64,000 nt of DNA from DASUBV01 sp963725175 (GTDB lineage: Bacteria; Actinomycetota; Actinomycetes; Streptosporangiales; Streptosporangiaceae). Made by a program: the position numbers and the translations under genes. The stretch is taken from positions 2,294,001 through 2,358,000 of the forward strand of contig CAVRXH010000006.1 in the NCBI GenBank assembly GCA_963725175.1, read 5' to 3'. Shown here one piece after another: positions 51,800 through 60,933 of the stretch. Below the pieces are notes generated by a model that saw only the letters and a program-made list of their open reading frames with translations, did no database searches and had not been told where the DNA came from. Positions within the stretch are counted from its first letter, which is position 1; each line of letters starts with the position of its first letter.

Positions 51800-53311
51800 G
51801 TGACGTACCCAGATGAGAGTGGTTGGGGCCAGCAGGGCACACCGGACAGTCCCATGATGTCCGGACCGCGGCGCAGCCGCGGGCGGCGGCCGCGGCGGCG
51901 CGGCCCCATGATCGCCGGCAGCATCGTGGCCGGGATCGTGGCGCTCGCCCTGGTCGGCGGATCGCTGTTCGCCTACGTCAAGTACCGCCAGGTCTGGGAC
52001 AGCATCCAGCGGGTGGACGTGTCCGGGGACCTGAAGGGCGTCAAGCAGCCCCCGGCCGACCCGCACGCGCTGAACATCCTGCTGATCGGCTCGGACAGCC
52101 GGGCGGGCGCGAACGGCAAGATCGGCGGCGAGGACGCCGGCGCGCGGTCGGACACGGTCATGATCCTGCACGTCGCGCCGGGGGCGCACCGCGCGGTGGT
52201 GCTGAGCTTCCCGCGCGACTCGATGGTGCCGATCTACTCCTGCACCGCCGAGGGCGGCACGCCGGGGCAGACGCAGGACACGGCCGAGCGCGAGCAGATC
52301 AACGCCACCTTCGCCGATGGCGGGCCAGGCTGCCTGTGGAAGACCCTGGAACTGACCACCCACATCCACCTCAACGACTTCGTCGAGCTGACGTTCGTCG
52401 GCTTCGAGAAGATCATCGATGACCTGCACGGCGTCACGGTGTGCCTGCCGGAGGCGGTGGACGACCCGATGTCGCACCTGGACCTGTCGGCCGGCCGGCA
52501 CCACATCTACGGGTACCAGGCGCTGGCCTTCTGGCGGACCAGGGAAGACCTGGGCATGGGCTCGGACCTGCAGCGCATCCAGCGGGACCAGTTCCTGATG
52601 GCGGCGCTGCTCCAGGGCATCGAGAAGAGCGGCCTGCTGACCAGCGCCACCAAGCTGGCCAAGGTCATCGGCGACGTCGCCGACCACATGACCACCGACA
52701 AGGGGCTCACCCCGGACACCATGCTCAAGATCGCGCAGAGCGTGCACGGGCTGTCCTCTAAGTCGGTGGAGTTCATCGAGGTCCCGACCGTGCCCTACCC
52801 GCCGAACCCGCTGGCCTGGGTGGAATGGAGCCCGTCCGCCAGCCAGCTCTTCGCCTCCGTGGCCCACGACACCAAGCTGCCGGCCACCGCCAAGGCCAAG
52901 AAGAGCACCAAGCCGGTCCAGACGCTCAGCCCGGACAAGGTCAAGGTCGACGTGCTGAACGGCTCGGGCGCGCAGGGCGTCGCGGCGGAGGCCGCCACGT
53001 CGCTGGGCGAGCGCGGCTTCAGCGTGACCGGCAGCGGCAACGCCTCGAACTTCAACTACACGGCCTCGGTCGTCGAGTACAACCCGGCCGACGTGCTGGC
53101 CGCCAGGACCCTTAAAGAACAAGTCAGCGATGTCGAGATCCTCCGCGACACGTCGCTGACGCCGGGCACTGTGGACCTCGTCCTGGGGTCGAGCTTCACC
53201 GAGCTCAAGGCCGCGCCGAGCACGACGTCCACCTCGGACCTGACGAAGACCTATGGCGGCATAACCGGCAACACGAATGTCTGCAAAGACGGCTCGGCCT
53301 TTGCCAGCTGA
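51800..53311 (+). CDS. LytR-CpsA-Psr (LCP) family protein 1
   Basis: GTG 51800 follows GGAGGG; ATG 51761 is possible. The 503-residue protein has a basic N-terminus, a membrane helix at about 36-58 (MIAGSIVAGIVALALVGGSLFAYV), and the LCP catalytic domain with ILLIGSDSRAGANGK, RSDTVMILHVAPG, VVLSFPRDSMVPIY and QALAFWRTREDLGMGSDLQRIQRDQ (Arg-rich site). A C-terminal LytR_C domain (VKVDVLNGSG) completes it. LCP enzymes attach teichoic acid or other polymers to peptidoglycan. Confidence 0.9.
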   Translation: MTYPDESGWGQQGTPDSPMMSGPRRSRGRRPRRRGPMIAGSIVAGIVALALVGGSLFAYVKYRQVWDSIQRVDVSGDLKGVKQPPADPHALNILLIGSDSRAGANGKIGGEDAGARSDTVMILHVAPGAHRAVVLSFPRDSMVPIYSCTAEGGTPGQTQDTAEREQINATFADGGPGCLWKTLELTTHIHLNDFVELTFVGFEKIIDDLHGVTVCLPEAVDDPMSHLDLSAGRHHIYGYQALAFWRTREDLGMGSDLQRIQRDQFLMAALLQGIEKSGLLTSATKLAKVIGDVADHMTTDKGLTPDTMLKIAQSVHGLSSKSVEFIEVPTVPYPPNPLAWVEWSPSASQLFASVAHDTKLPATAKAKKSTKPVQTLSPDKVKVDVLNGSGAQGVAAEAATSLGERGFSVTGSGNASNFNYTASVVEYNPADVLAARTLKEQVSDVEILRDTSLTPGTVDLVLGSSFTELKAAPSTTSTSDLTKTYGGITGNTNVCKDGSAFAS

Positions 53312-53446
53312 CGCGGCTTGACCGATCTTTACCTGCCATATGCCTTTCTTCCTATTAACACCCCGTACGATGTCCCGTAACCTTCCGGCCAGGTCATCGA
53401 CGGGCCGCTGCGACCTCTGCACCAACGACACTTGCATCGGGGAGCC

Positions 53447-54970
53447 ATGAGCCACTACGACGACTCAGACACCGCTGGGCGGGGGGACATGCGCTCTGGC
53501 GGCCGCCAGGGCAGGGCGCGCGGCTCCCGCAAGCGGCGCTCACCCTGGCTGGTCGGCGGCGGCGTCGTGGCGGGCGTCGTGGCCCTGGCTCTCGTCGCCG
53601 GTTCGCTGGCGTTCTACGCCAAGTACCGCGAGATCTGGGACAGCATCAAGCGCGTCGACGTGTCCAGCGACCTGGCGGGCGTCAAGCAGCCCCCGACCGA
53701 CCCGCACGCGCTGAACATCCTGCTGATCGGCTCGGACAGCCGGTCAGGCCAGAACGGCAAGATCGGCGGGTACGTCGCGGGCCAGCGGTCGGACACCGTG
53801 ATGGTGCTGCACATCTCCCCCGGCGCGCACCGCGCGGTGGTGCTCAGCTTCCCGCGCGACTCGGTGGTGCCGATCTACTCCTGCACCGGCGAGGGCGGCA
53901 CGCCGGGGCAGACGCAGGACACCTCGCAGGTCGAGCAGGTCAACGCCACCTTCGCCGATGGCGGGCCAGGCTGCCTGTGGAAGACCCTGGAGCTGACTAC
54001 CCACATCCACCTCAACGACTTCGTCGAGCTGACGTTCGTCGGCTTCGAGAAGGTCATCGACGACCTCGGCGGCGTGGACGTCTGCCTGCCGGCGCCCGTG
54101 GACGACCCGATGTCGGGCCTGCACCTGTCGGCCGGCAAGCACCACATTGGCGGCTCCCAGGCGCTGGCCTTCTGGCGGACCAGGGAAGACCTGGGCATGG
54201 GCTCGGACCTGCAGCGCATCCAGCGCGATCAGTTCCTCATGGTGGCGCTGCTCCAGGGCATCGAGAAGAGCGGCCTGCTGACCAGCACGTCCAAGCTGAG
54301 CAAGGTCATCGGCGATGTCGCCGACCACATGACCACCGACAAGAACCTCACCCTGGACACGATGCTCAAGATCGCGCAGAGCATGCACGGGCTGTCCTCC
54401 AAGTCGGTCCAGTTCATCGAGGTCCCGACCATCAACTACCCGGAGAACCCGGACTGGGTGGAGTGGACCTCGACCTCTAACCAGCTCTTCTCCGCGATCG
54501 CGCACGACACCAAGCTGCCCAAGGCCAGCAAGGCCAAGAAGACGACGACCCCCGCGACGCTGGACGCGATCAGCCCGGCCAAGGTCAAGGTCGACGTCCT
54601 GAACGGCTCCGGGCTCGCGGGCGCGGCCGGCGAGGGCGCGGCGGACCTGACCAGCCGCGGTTTCGACGTGACGGGCAGCGGCAACGCCTCGAACTTCAAC
54701 TACACGGACTCGGTCGTGGAGTACCACGGGGCCGCCGACCACGCCGCCGCCGAGGTGGTGAAGAAGGAAATGTCCGACGTGGAGATCCTGGCGAACCCGG
54801 CGGTGCCGGCCGGCACGATCGACCTGATCCTCGGCTCCTATTTCACCGAGCTGAAGCCGCTGCCCGCTAACACCGGCTCCTCGGACCTGACCAAGACCTA
54901 CGGCGGCATCACCGGCAACACCAACGTCTGCGACGACGGCTCGGCGTTCGCCGGCCCTGACGGAAGCTGA
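53447..54970 (+). CDS. LytR-CpsA-Psr (LCP) family protein 2
   Basis: ATG 53447 follows GGGGAG. The 507-residue product is a close paralogue of the preceding LCP protein with identical domain order. Long DNA stretches are also nearly identical (for example 52321-52400 versus 53958-54037). The upstream region repeats a TACGATGT box seen before the first copy, so the duplication included the promoter. Differences cluster in the linkers and in the LytR_C domain. Confidence 0.9.
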   Translation: MSHYDDSDTAGRGDMRSGGRQGRARGSRKRRSPWLVGGGVVAGVVALALVAGSLAFYAKYREIWDSIKRVDVSSDLAGVKQPPTDPHALNILLIGSDSRSGQNGKIGGYVAGQRSDTVMVLHISPGAHRAVVLSFPRDSVVPIYSCTGEGGTPGQTQDTSQVEQVNATFADGGPGCLWKTLELTTHIHLNDFVELTFVGFEKVIDDLGGVDVCLPAPVDDPMSGLHLSAGKHHIGGSQALAFWRTREDLGMGSDLQRIQRDQFLMVALLQGIEKSGLLTSTSKLSKVIGDVADHMTTDKNLTLDTMLKIAQSMHGLSSKSVQFIEVPTINYPENPDWVEWTSTSNQLFSAIAHDTKLPKASKAKKTTTPATLDAISPAKVKVDVLNGSGLAGAAGEGAADLTSRGFDVTGSGNASNFNYTDSVVEYHGAADHAAAEVVKKEMSDVEILANPAVPAGTIDLILGSYFTELKPLPANTGSSDLTKTYGGITGNTNVCDDGSAFAGPDGS

Positions 54971-54977
54971 GAGTCGG

Positions 54978-55835
54978 CTAGATGACGGGCGGGCGGCCGA
55001 GGCGGGTCATCCGCCAGGCCGTCCGCATGCTGATCGGGTGCCGGCCGCCGGCGTCCATCCGCCAGCCTGCCGCGAACCCGCCGAGCCACTCGCGCAGCGC
55101 CGGCCAGGACCGCTCCCTGACGATGGTCAGCATCAGCCAGTCGAACAGGAAGACCGCGGCCAGCGGCCAGGGCAGGTTCCGCCGGGCGAGCAGCACCCGG
55201 TTCCTGGCCTCGATCCGGTAGAACCCGGCGTGCCGGCTGTTGGGCACGGCCGGGTGGCACATCACCGCGTCCGCGTCGTACTCGATCCGGTAGCCCCGGT
55301 CGAGCAGCCGCCAGGACTGGTCGATCTCCTCGTGCATGAAGAAGAACTGGCCGGGCTGGCCGCCCACCTCCAGGTAGGCGGACCTGCGGATCGCGCAGGC
55401 ACCGCCGCTGAACGTGGTGGCGGGCGCGGACCTGGTCACGTCGCCGACCCACAGCCGCGGCACGTGCCACCGGCCGCCCGAGCCGCCGTCCGGCGCGGTG
55501 ACCTGGAAGGACAGCACCGCGAGCGAAGGGTCGGCGGCGAACCTGGCCGCCACGTGCCCGGCAAGGCCGGGGTCGGGGTACCAGCCGTCGTCGTCCAGGA
55601 ACAGCACCACGTCCCCGGTGGCCGCGTCCACCCCGGCGTTGCGGCCCGCCGCCACGCCGACGTTCTCCGGCAGCCGGATCAGGGTCACGGCGGGCGGCAG
55701 GCCCGGCACGTCCGCCCCGTTGCCGACCACGACGACATCGACCTGCCCGCCGTCCAGCGCCAGCGCGCTGTCTACCGCCCTGGCCAGCTCGGCAGGGCGG
55801 TTGCCCATGGTGAGGATGACGACCGAGACCTTCAT
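54978..55835 (-). CDS. family 2 glycosyltransferase
   Basis: ATG 55835 overlaps the CDP-alcohol transferase stop (ATGA). The 285-residue GT-A protein has VSVVILTMGNRPAELARAV, LPENVGVAAGRNAGVDAATGDVVLFLDDDGWY (DDD metal motif), and FFFMHEEIDQSWRLLDRGYRIEYDADAV, as in rhamnosyl- or galactofuranosyl-transferase-like enzymes. It is the last gene of a five-gene envelope operon, and would decorate the polymer or lipid made by the upstream enzymes. Confidence 0.88.
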   Translation of the reverse strand: MKVSVVILTMGNRPAELARAVDSALALDGGQVDVVVVGNGADVPGLPPAVTLIRLPENVGVAAGRNAGVDAATGDVVLFLDDDGWYPDPGLAGHVAARFAADPSLAVLSFQVTAPDGGSGGRWHVPRLWVGDVTRSAPATTFSGGACAIRRSAYLEVGGQPGQFFFMHEEIDQSWRLLDRGYRIEYDADAVMCHPAVPNSRHAGFYRIEARNRVLLARRNLPWPLAAVFLFDWLMLTIVRERSWPALREWLGGFAAGWRMDAGGRHPISMRTAWRMTRLGRPPVI

Positions 55836-56605
55836 GACAGCCGCCTTGACGCGACGATCGCGGCCAGGTGCGCGACCACCATGAGAGCGCTGACGACCAG
55901 GCAGGCCAGCAGCAGGACCCGGGTGGCCAGCAGCCCGCCGCGCAGCGCGTCGGCGATGGCCGCGAGCAGGACCAGCAGGGACAGCTCGATGGCATGCGTG
56001 ATCCGGTGCACCCGGAGCACGCTGGCCAGCCGCCGGGCCAGCGCCAGGCCGCCGCCGCGCGGCGCCAGGGCCGTCTCGTCGTGTGTGCCGGGCAGCCCGG
56101 ACTTGGCCCTGGCCACCACGACGTTGTCGGTCTCGGCACGGACCAGCATGGCGAGCAGCGCGGCGGCCAGGCCGGCGGTCACGTAGCTGCCGGAACTGGT
56201 CAGGTGGCCCTGGGCGCGGAAGCCGAGGCCGACCAGCAGCGCCGACTCGCCCAGGTAATGCCCCACGCAGTCCAGGTAGATGCCGGTGGCCGAGGTTCGC
56301 CTGCTCCACCGGGCCAGTTCCCCGTCGGAGCAGTCGAAGAGCAGGTATGCCTGGATCAGCAGCGCGCCGAAGATCGCGGTGAGCAGTCCGCCGAACGCGA
56401 TGACCACGCCGGCCGCGATGCCGCACACGATGAAGGCGACCGTGACCGCGTTCGGAGACCAGCCGAGCCGTGCGAAAACCCAGGTGGCCCGGGGCGAGAA
56501 CCTGCGCATGTACACGCGCCCGGCCCAGTGCTCATCGTTGAGGCGGTCCAGTACCGCCTGGGGCTGGCCCTGGGCCTTCAGCTCAGCCAGAGATGGCCCT
56601 GGCAT
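55832..56605 (-). CDS. CDP-alcohol phosphotransferase
   Basis: The 257-residue membrane protein has the family motif DCSDGELARWSRRTSATG, then IYLDCVGH. Spacing matches DxxDGxxAR(x8)GxxxDxxxD, but the last Asp, usually the catalytic base, is His. Hydrophobic helices surround it. It transfers a phospho-alcohol from a CDP-alcohol to an acceptor in the membrane. It overlaps the upstream dehydrogenase gene by 23 bp, so substrate supply by that enzyme is a fair inference. Confidence 0.82.
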   Translation of the reverse strand: MPGPSLAELKAQGQPQAVLDRLNDEHWAGRVYMRRFSPRATWVFARLGWSPNAVTVAFIVCGIAAGVVIAFGGLLTAIFGALLIQAYLLFDCSDGELARWSRRTSATGIYLDCVGHYLGESALLVGLGFRAQGHLTSSGSYVTAGLAAALLAMLVRAETDNVVVARAKSGLPGTHDETALAPRGGGLALARRLASVLRVHRITHAIELSLLVLLAAIADALRGGLLATRVLLLACLVVSALMVVAHLAAIVASRRLS

Positions 56606-57635
56606 AGTCCTCCACTCGGTCGGCCATGTCCGCCTCGGACAGGGCTAGGCGCTCCAGGATGGTGTACCGGCCCGGCCGGGTGGCGGGCGCGAAGCAGGCG
56701 GCCTTGGCGAAGTCCGCGCAGGACATGCCGAGGTCACCGGGGGTGCGGGGCAGCCCGTGGCGGCTCAGGCAGGCGGCGATGAGGTCGGCCTGCCCCTTGT
56801 CCTCGCGCAGGTAGGCGCAGAACAGCGCACCGACCCCGGCGAGCTCGCCGTGACTGGCCGTGCCGGGGAACAGCTGGTCGATGGCGTGCATGATCTCGTG
56901 ATCGCCGCCGCTCGACGGGCGGCTCGACCCGGCCACCGCCATCGCCATGCCGGACAGGATCAGCGACTCGGCCAGCACGGTGAGGAACTCATCGGAGCGG
57001 GCCGAGCCCGGCTGGTGCAGCACCGCGTGGGCCGCGGTGCGGGACATCGCCGCGGCGAGCCCGTCCACCTGCTCGCCGGTGTCGGCGGCGGACAGCTCCC
57101 AGTCGGCGACCGCTGACAGGTTGGCGACCACGTCGCCGATCCCGGCGCTGGCCAGCGGCTCGGGCGCGCACCTGACCCGGTCCAGGTCCACGAGCACGGC
57201 GACGGGCATCACGACGCCGTAAGAGCCCTTGCCCGACTCGTGCTCCAGCGAGCTGGTCGGCGACGCGATGCCGTCGTGCGCCAGGTTGGTCGCGACGGCG
57301 ACCATCGGGATGCCCGCCATGTGCGCGGCGAACTTGGTGACGTCGATGGTCCTGCCGCCGCCGATCCCGGCGACCGCCTCGAAGTGCTGCGCGCGCAGCT
57401 TCTTGCCCAGCGACACGGCGCTGCTGTGGGTGCCGTCGGGGACCTGGAAGATCTCGGCGCCGTCGATCTCCAGCTCGGCCGCGATGCTGTCGCCCTGGCT
57501 CGGCCCTACCGCCACGGCGACCCGGCCCTCCTGGGCGATCCGGCGGTCGGCGAGCAGCGCGCCGAGGCCCGCCACGGCCCCTGGCCGCACGTCGATCACC
57601 ATCGGCGCGGCGAGCATCCGGGCCAGCAGCGGCAT
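56583..57635 (-). CDS. glycerol-1-phosphate dehydrogenase-like enzyme
   Basis: ATG 57635 follows AGGAG. The 350-residue protein belongs to the iron-containing alcohol dehydrogenase/dehydroquinate-synthase fold. It has VAGIGGGRTIDVTKFAAHMAGIPMVAVATNLAHDGIASPTSSL, the G1P-dehydrogenase/AraM pattern, with metal residues in IGDVVANL, GGDHEIMHAIDQL and TASHGELAGVG. Such enzymes reduce dihydroxyacetone phosphate to sn-glycerol-1-phosphate, which is rare in bacteria. Next to a CDP-alcohol transferase and cytidylyltransferases it suggests a glycerol-phosphate polymer or lipid. Confidence 0.8.
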   Translation of the reverse strand: MPLLARMLAAPMVIDVRPGAVAGLGALLADRRIAQEGRVAVAVGPSQGDSIAAELEIDGAEIFQVPDGTHSSAVSLGKKLRAQHFEAVAGIGGGRTIDVTKFAAHMAGIPMVAVATNLAHDGIASPTSSLEHESGKGSYGVVMPVAVLVDLDRVRCAPEPLASAGIGDVVANLSAVADWELSAADTGEQVDGLAAAMSRTAAHAVLHQPGSARSDEFLTVLAESLILSGMAMAVAGSSRPSSGGDHEIMHAIDQLFPGTASHGELAGVGALFCAYLREDKGQADLIAACLSRHGLPRTPGDLGMSCADFAKAACFAPATRPGRYTILERLALSEADMADRVEDYARAISG

Positions 57636-57669
57636 GAGTCTCCTTCGCGATCGGGGGGTATGCGCGAGA

Positions 57670-58425
57670 CTAGTGCAGGCAGCCGGGCGCGATCTCCCTA
57701 GCCCGGCTGAGGTCGCGGTGGTCATCCACCTCGACCCAGCGGACCTCGCCGATGGGCGCCCCGGCGACCGCGCCGCCACGATCGGCGAACTCCTGGTAGC
57801 CGTCCTCGTAGTACAGGCCGGGGTCGCGCTTCCAGGTGGCCTCAAGCGAGTCCGCCAGCTCGGCCGCCGCGGCCGGGTCGATCAGCGTCGCGCCGATGTA
57901 CTCGCCGTCCGCCTGCGCGGGGTCCATCAGCTTGGTGATCCGCCGGAGCAGGCCGCGCTCGTCGAGCACGACCTTCATCTCCTCTTCGGCCAGCTTCTTC
58001 ACGGTGTCCAGGGCGAGCACGATCGGCGCCTGGCCGGGCTGCCCGCCCGCCGCGAGCAGGGTCTGCTCGACGCTGACCGGGTGCACGGTGTCGCCGTTGA
58101 CCAGCAGCACGCCCTGGCGGAAGTAGTCGCGGGCCAGCCAGAGCGAGTAGGCGTTGTTCCACTCCTCGGCCCGGTCGTTGGGCACCAGCTCCAGCCGGAC
58201 GCCGTGCCGCTTCTCCAGGTCCGCCTGCCGGGCTACGACCACCTCGGCGCGGTAGCCCACCACCACGGCGACGTCGGTCAGGCCGACCGCCGCCAGGTTC
58301 TGCAGCGCGATGTCGAGGATGGTCAGCTCCCCGGCCACCGGCAGCAGCGCCTTCGGCAGGCTGTCGGTATCGGGCCGCAGGCGCCGCCCGGCACCAGCCG
58401 CGAGAACCATGCCGATCACCGGCAC
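57670..58425 (-). CDS. LicC-like sugar/alcohol-phosphate nucleotidyltransferase
   Basis: GTG 58425 follows GGAAGGAGA. The 251-residue product has the nucleotidyltransferase start MVLAAGAGRRLRPDTDSLPKALLPVAG, and LLVNGDTVHPV and YIGATLIDPAA later. It resembles phosphocholine cytidylyltransferase (LicC) more than glucose-1-phosphate enzymes (EEWNNAYSLWLARD). It would make the CDP-alcohol used by the phosphotransferase two genes downstream. Confidence 0.82.
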   Translation of the reverse strand: MPVIGMVLAAGAGRRLRPDTDSLPKALLPVAGELTILDIALQNLAAVGLTDVAVVVGYRAEVVVARQADLEKRHGVRLELVPNDRAEEWNNAYSLWLARDYFRQGVLLVNGDTVHPVSVEQTLLAAGGQPGQAPIVLALDTVKKLAEEEMKVVLDERGLLRRITKLMDPAQADGEYIGATLIDPAAAAELADSLEATWKRDPGLYYEDGYQEFADRGGAVAGAPIGEVRWVEVDDHRDLSRAREIAPGCLH

Positions 58426-59839
58426 TCTCCTTCCCGGAGCACGATGGAGCTTGTCAGGACTTTCCAGCAGATGAGCACACCAAGATACGCCGCGAGGACA
58501 AGGTAGGCGAACAGGGTGATGCCCATCGCCGCGCCCAGCCCGCAGGCGATCATCCTGCCGTCCCAGCCCAGCCAGGTGCCGGAGGCGAGCGCCGCTCGCA
58601 GCCGGCCGCCAGGCTCGGTGTCCCCGGGCCGGCGGGCAGGGCGGGCGCGCTCGCGCAATCCAGATCGGCGTAGTGCAGCGTCACCGCGGCGCACAGCGCG
58701 AAGGTGATCCCGGCCGGCACGTGGCCGGCCGCGCCGAGCGCGGTGATGTAGAGGTACTGCGCGCCGAGCGGCAGCACCGGGGCGAGCCAGTCCAGCCGTC
58801 CGTCGTGCGGATGGCTCGCGCCGGGGGCCGCCAGCAGCATCACGATGGCCGGCGAGACGATCAGCAGGCCCGGCAGGTCGTTCATGCCCAGGTGCGCGAG
58901 CACCGCCACGGCGGCGAGGGCGAGCAGCGCCGGCGGCAGCGGCATGAGCTGGCCGTTGGCCAGCCGGCCGAGCCAGCGCGCGATGGCCCCGTCGTCGCGG
59001 CAGCGCAGCACCATCGCGACCGGCGGACGCTCCTGGTCACCGGCGTCATCCGGGTCCGCCTCATCCAGGTCCGCCTCATCCGGCGCTGCTGGCTCGTCCG
59101 GCACCGCCGGCGATGGCGCCGGGCCCGGCTCGGTGCGGTGCAGCAGCACCGCCAGGCTGCCAGGCTCGGGGGCCGGGGCGGCCGGCAGGTCAGGCTCGGG
59201 CTCGCGGTCCCGGCGCCATACGGTGCCGCTGCCGATGCCGTAGCCGACGGCGATGATGCCCCAGTCGAGCAGCGCCAGCAGGGTGGCCCTGGCGCCCCAC
59301 AGCGGCGCGGCCGCCACGACCAGCAGCATCCGTCCGCCGCCCGGCATCGCCAGCGCGGTGTCGATGACCCTGCGCACCGGGCCGTCCCCGTCCGCCGCGC
59401 CGTCGGGGCCGGCGCACGCGGTCATCGTCTCCCTGACCGCGATCAGCGCCAGCACCGAGATGGCCAGCGGCCACATGGCCACCCAGCCCTGGGCGCTGGC
59501 GCCGGCCGCCAGCCCGGCCAGGATCGCGCAGTCGCAGCAGCACCGGCCAAGCGCGCCCAGCCAGCCCTCTCGGGCATCGAGCCCGGCGAGCTGGCGGGCG
59601 GCGCGGGCGGCCAGGTAGCAGGCGCCGGCCAGCGCGGCGCCCTTGAGGTTGGCGGGCCTGGTCCCGGCCGAGAACCAGACGCCGGCGGTGATCGCGAGAG
59701 CCAGGCTGATCCCGGTCACCGAGACCGACGCGACGGAGCGGCGGGCCAGCCAGTCCGTGATGCCGGCGGGCAGCCGGGCGAGGGCATCGGCGGCGGGCCA
59801 TCCGGCTCCGGGCGCACCCGGCGGCGCGCCGTCCAGCAC
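58416..59839 (-). CDS. polytopic membrane protein (DUF5941-like), frameshifted near its end
   Basis: The main frame contains several membrane helices (VTGISLALAITAGVWF, WVAMWPLAISVLALIAV, MLLVVAAAPLWGARATLLALLDWGIIAVGYGIG, LLALAAVAVLAHLGM), an acidic Asp-rich middle loop and LHYADLD near the C-terminus. The expected end (PGDTEPGGRLRAALASGTWLGWDGRM, then a last helix) is in another frame stopping at 58416, so an indel lies near 58655. GTG 59839 is a plausible start, but the frame extends upstream. It overlaps the cytidylyltransferase start and leads the operon. Function is unknown. Confidence 0.6.
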
Positions 59840-60052
59840 GCGGCTGGCGGTGCGCCCGGCCGGCCCGCTCGCCGGCCCGTTCAGCCCAGTGCCGATCGAT
59901 CCCTCCGTAGTTAGGCCGGGGGCGGCAGCGCCCGTGACTGCCCAGCTTAGATACCCCGCGGCCGCTCCACCCCAACTCCGGGCCGCCACGCCGGCAATCC
60001 GTCCGCGGACTCGCCTGCCTGGCGCGCCGGGCCCGCCGGGTAGGGTCCGCTC

Positions 60053-60775
60053 ATGCGGACGGTCGCGGTAGTCCTGGCTGGCGGCACCGGCCGCCGATTC
60101 GGCGGCAGCACGCCCAAGCAGGCCCGGCTGCTCGGCGGGCGGACCCTGGTGGAGCACTGCGTCGCGGCCTTCGACGCCTCGCCCGCGATCGACGAGGTGC
60201 TGGTCGTCGCGGCCGCCGGCCTGACGCAGGAGACGGCCAGGCAGCTGGCCGGATACCGGAAGCTGGCCGACGTGGTGCCCGGCGGGGCCGCCAGGACCGA
60301 CTCCACCAGTCAGGCCATCGCCGCCCTGCGGCGAGGCGGGCCGGACGGACCCGACTCCAACGTGCTCTTTCACGACGCCGCCCGGCCGCTGGTGGACCAG
60401 CGGATCATCGCGGACTGCGCGGCCGCGCTCAGGACCTGGCAGGCGATCGGCGTGGTGGTGCCCACCGCCGACACCATCGTGGAGGTGGCGGACGGCAGGC
60501 TCGGCCAGGTGCTGCCGCGGGCCAGCCTGGCGCGCTGCCAGACGCCGCAGGGCTTCCGGCTGTCGGTGATCAGCCGGGCCTACGAGCTGGCGGCCGCCGA
60601 TCCCGGCTTCGCCGCGCTCAGCGCGACGGACGACTGCGGCGTGGTCCGGCGCTACCTGCCGGACGTCCCGATCGGCGCCGTGCCGGGCAGCGAGCGCAAT
60701 CTCAAGATCACTTATCCCGGTGACCTGGACATCGCCGAGGTGCTGCTCCGCCAGGACGCCCCCGCCGCGCCGTAG
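60053..60775 (+). CDS. IspD/TarI-family cytidylyltransferase
   Basis: The 240-residue product has VVLAGGTGRRFGGSTPKQARLLGGRTLVEH, VLFHDAARPLVD, CQTPQGFRLSVI, SATDDCGVVRR and NLKITYPGDLDIAE. These define the IspD/TarI group. IspD makes CDP-methylerythritol for isoprenoids; TarI makes CDP-ribitol for teichoic acid. The TDDCGVV segment and the location beside envelope-polymer genes favour a TarI-like role, but this cannot be proved from sequence. Confidence 0.85.
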   Translation: MRTVAVVLAGGTGRRFGGSTPKQARLLGGRTLVEHCVAAFDASPAIDEVLVVAAAGLTQETARQLAGYRKLADVVPGGAARTDSTSQAIAALRRGGPDGPDSNVLFHDAARPLVDQRIIADCAAALRTWQAIGVVVPTADTIVEVADGRLGQVLPRASLARCQTPQGFRLSVISRAYELAAADPGFAALSATDDCGVVRRYLPDVPIGAVPGSERNLKITYPGDLDIAEVLLRQDAPAAP

Positions 60776-60827
60776 CGCCCGCCGCGCACCGCCTGACCAG
60801 CACGAAGTTTTCCGGCGAGAACTTGCC

Positions 60828-60858
60828 GTTTCGGTACCTTTCTGTGCCGAAACTTTCT
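60828..60858 (+). promoter_or_regulatory. glycosidase-type operator
   Basis: GTTTCGG and CCGAAAC form a 7-bp inverted repeat, and the right arm continues as CGAAACTTTCT, matching 10 of 11 bases of the CGAAANTTTCG palindrome known upstream of actinomycete polysaccharide-hydrolase genes. It lies 75 bp before the GH59 start. Confidence 0.5.
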
Positions 60859-60933
60859 TATATCGGGCTACAGTGGGCCAGGCTCTGGTCCCGGCTGGCG
60901 TGCTGAGCCGCCCGATTTCCGGAGGAAAGCCTC

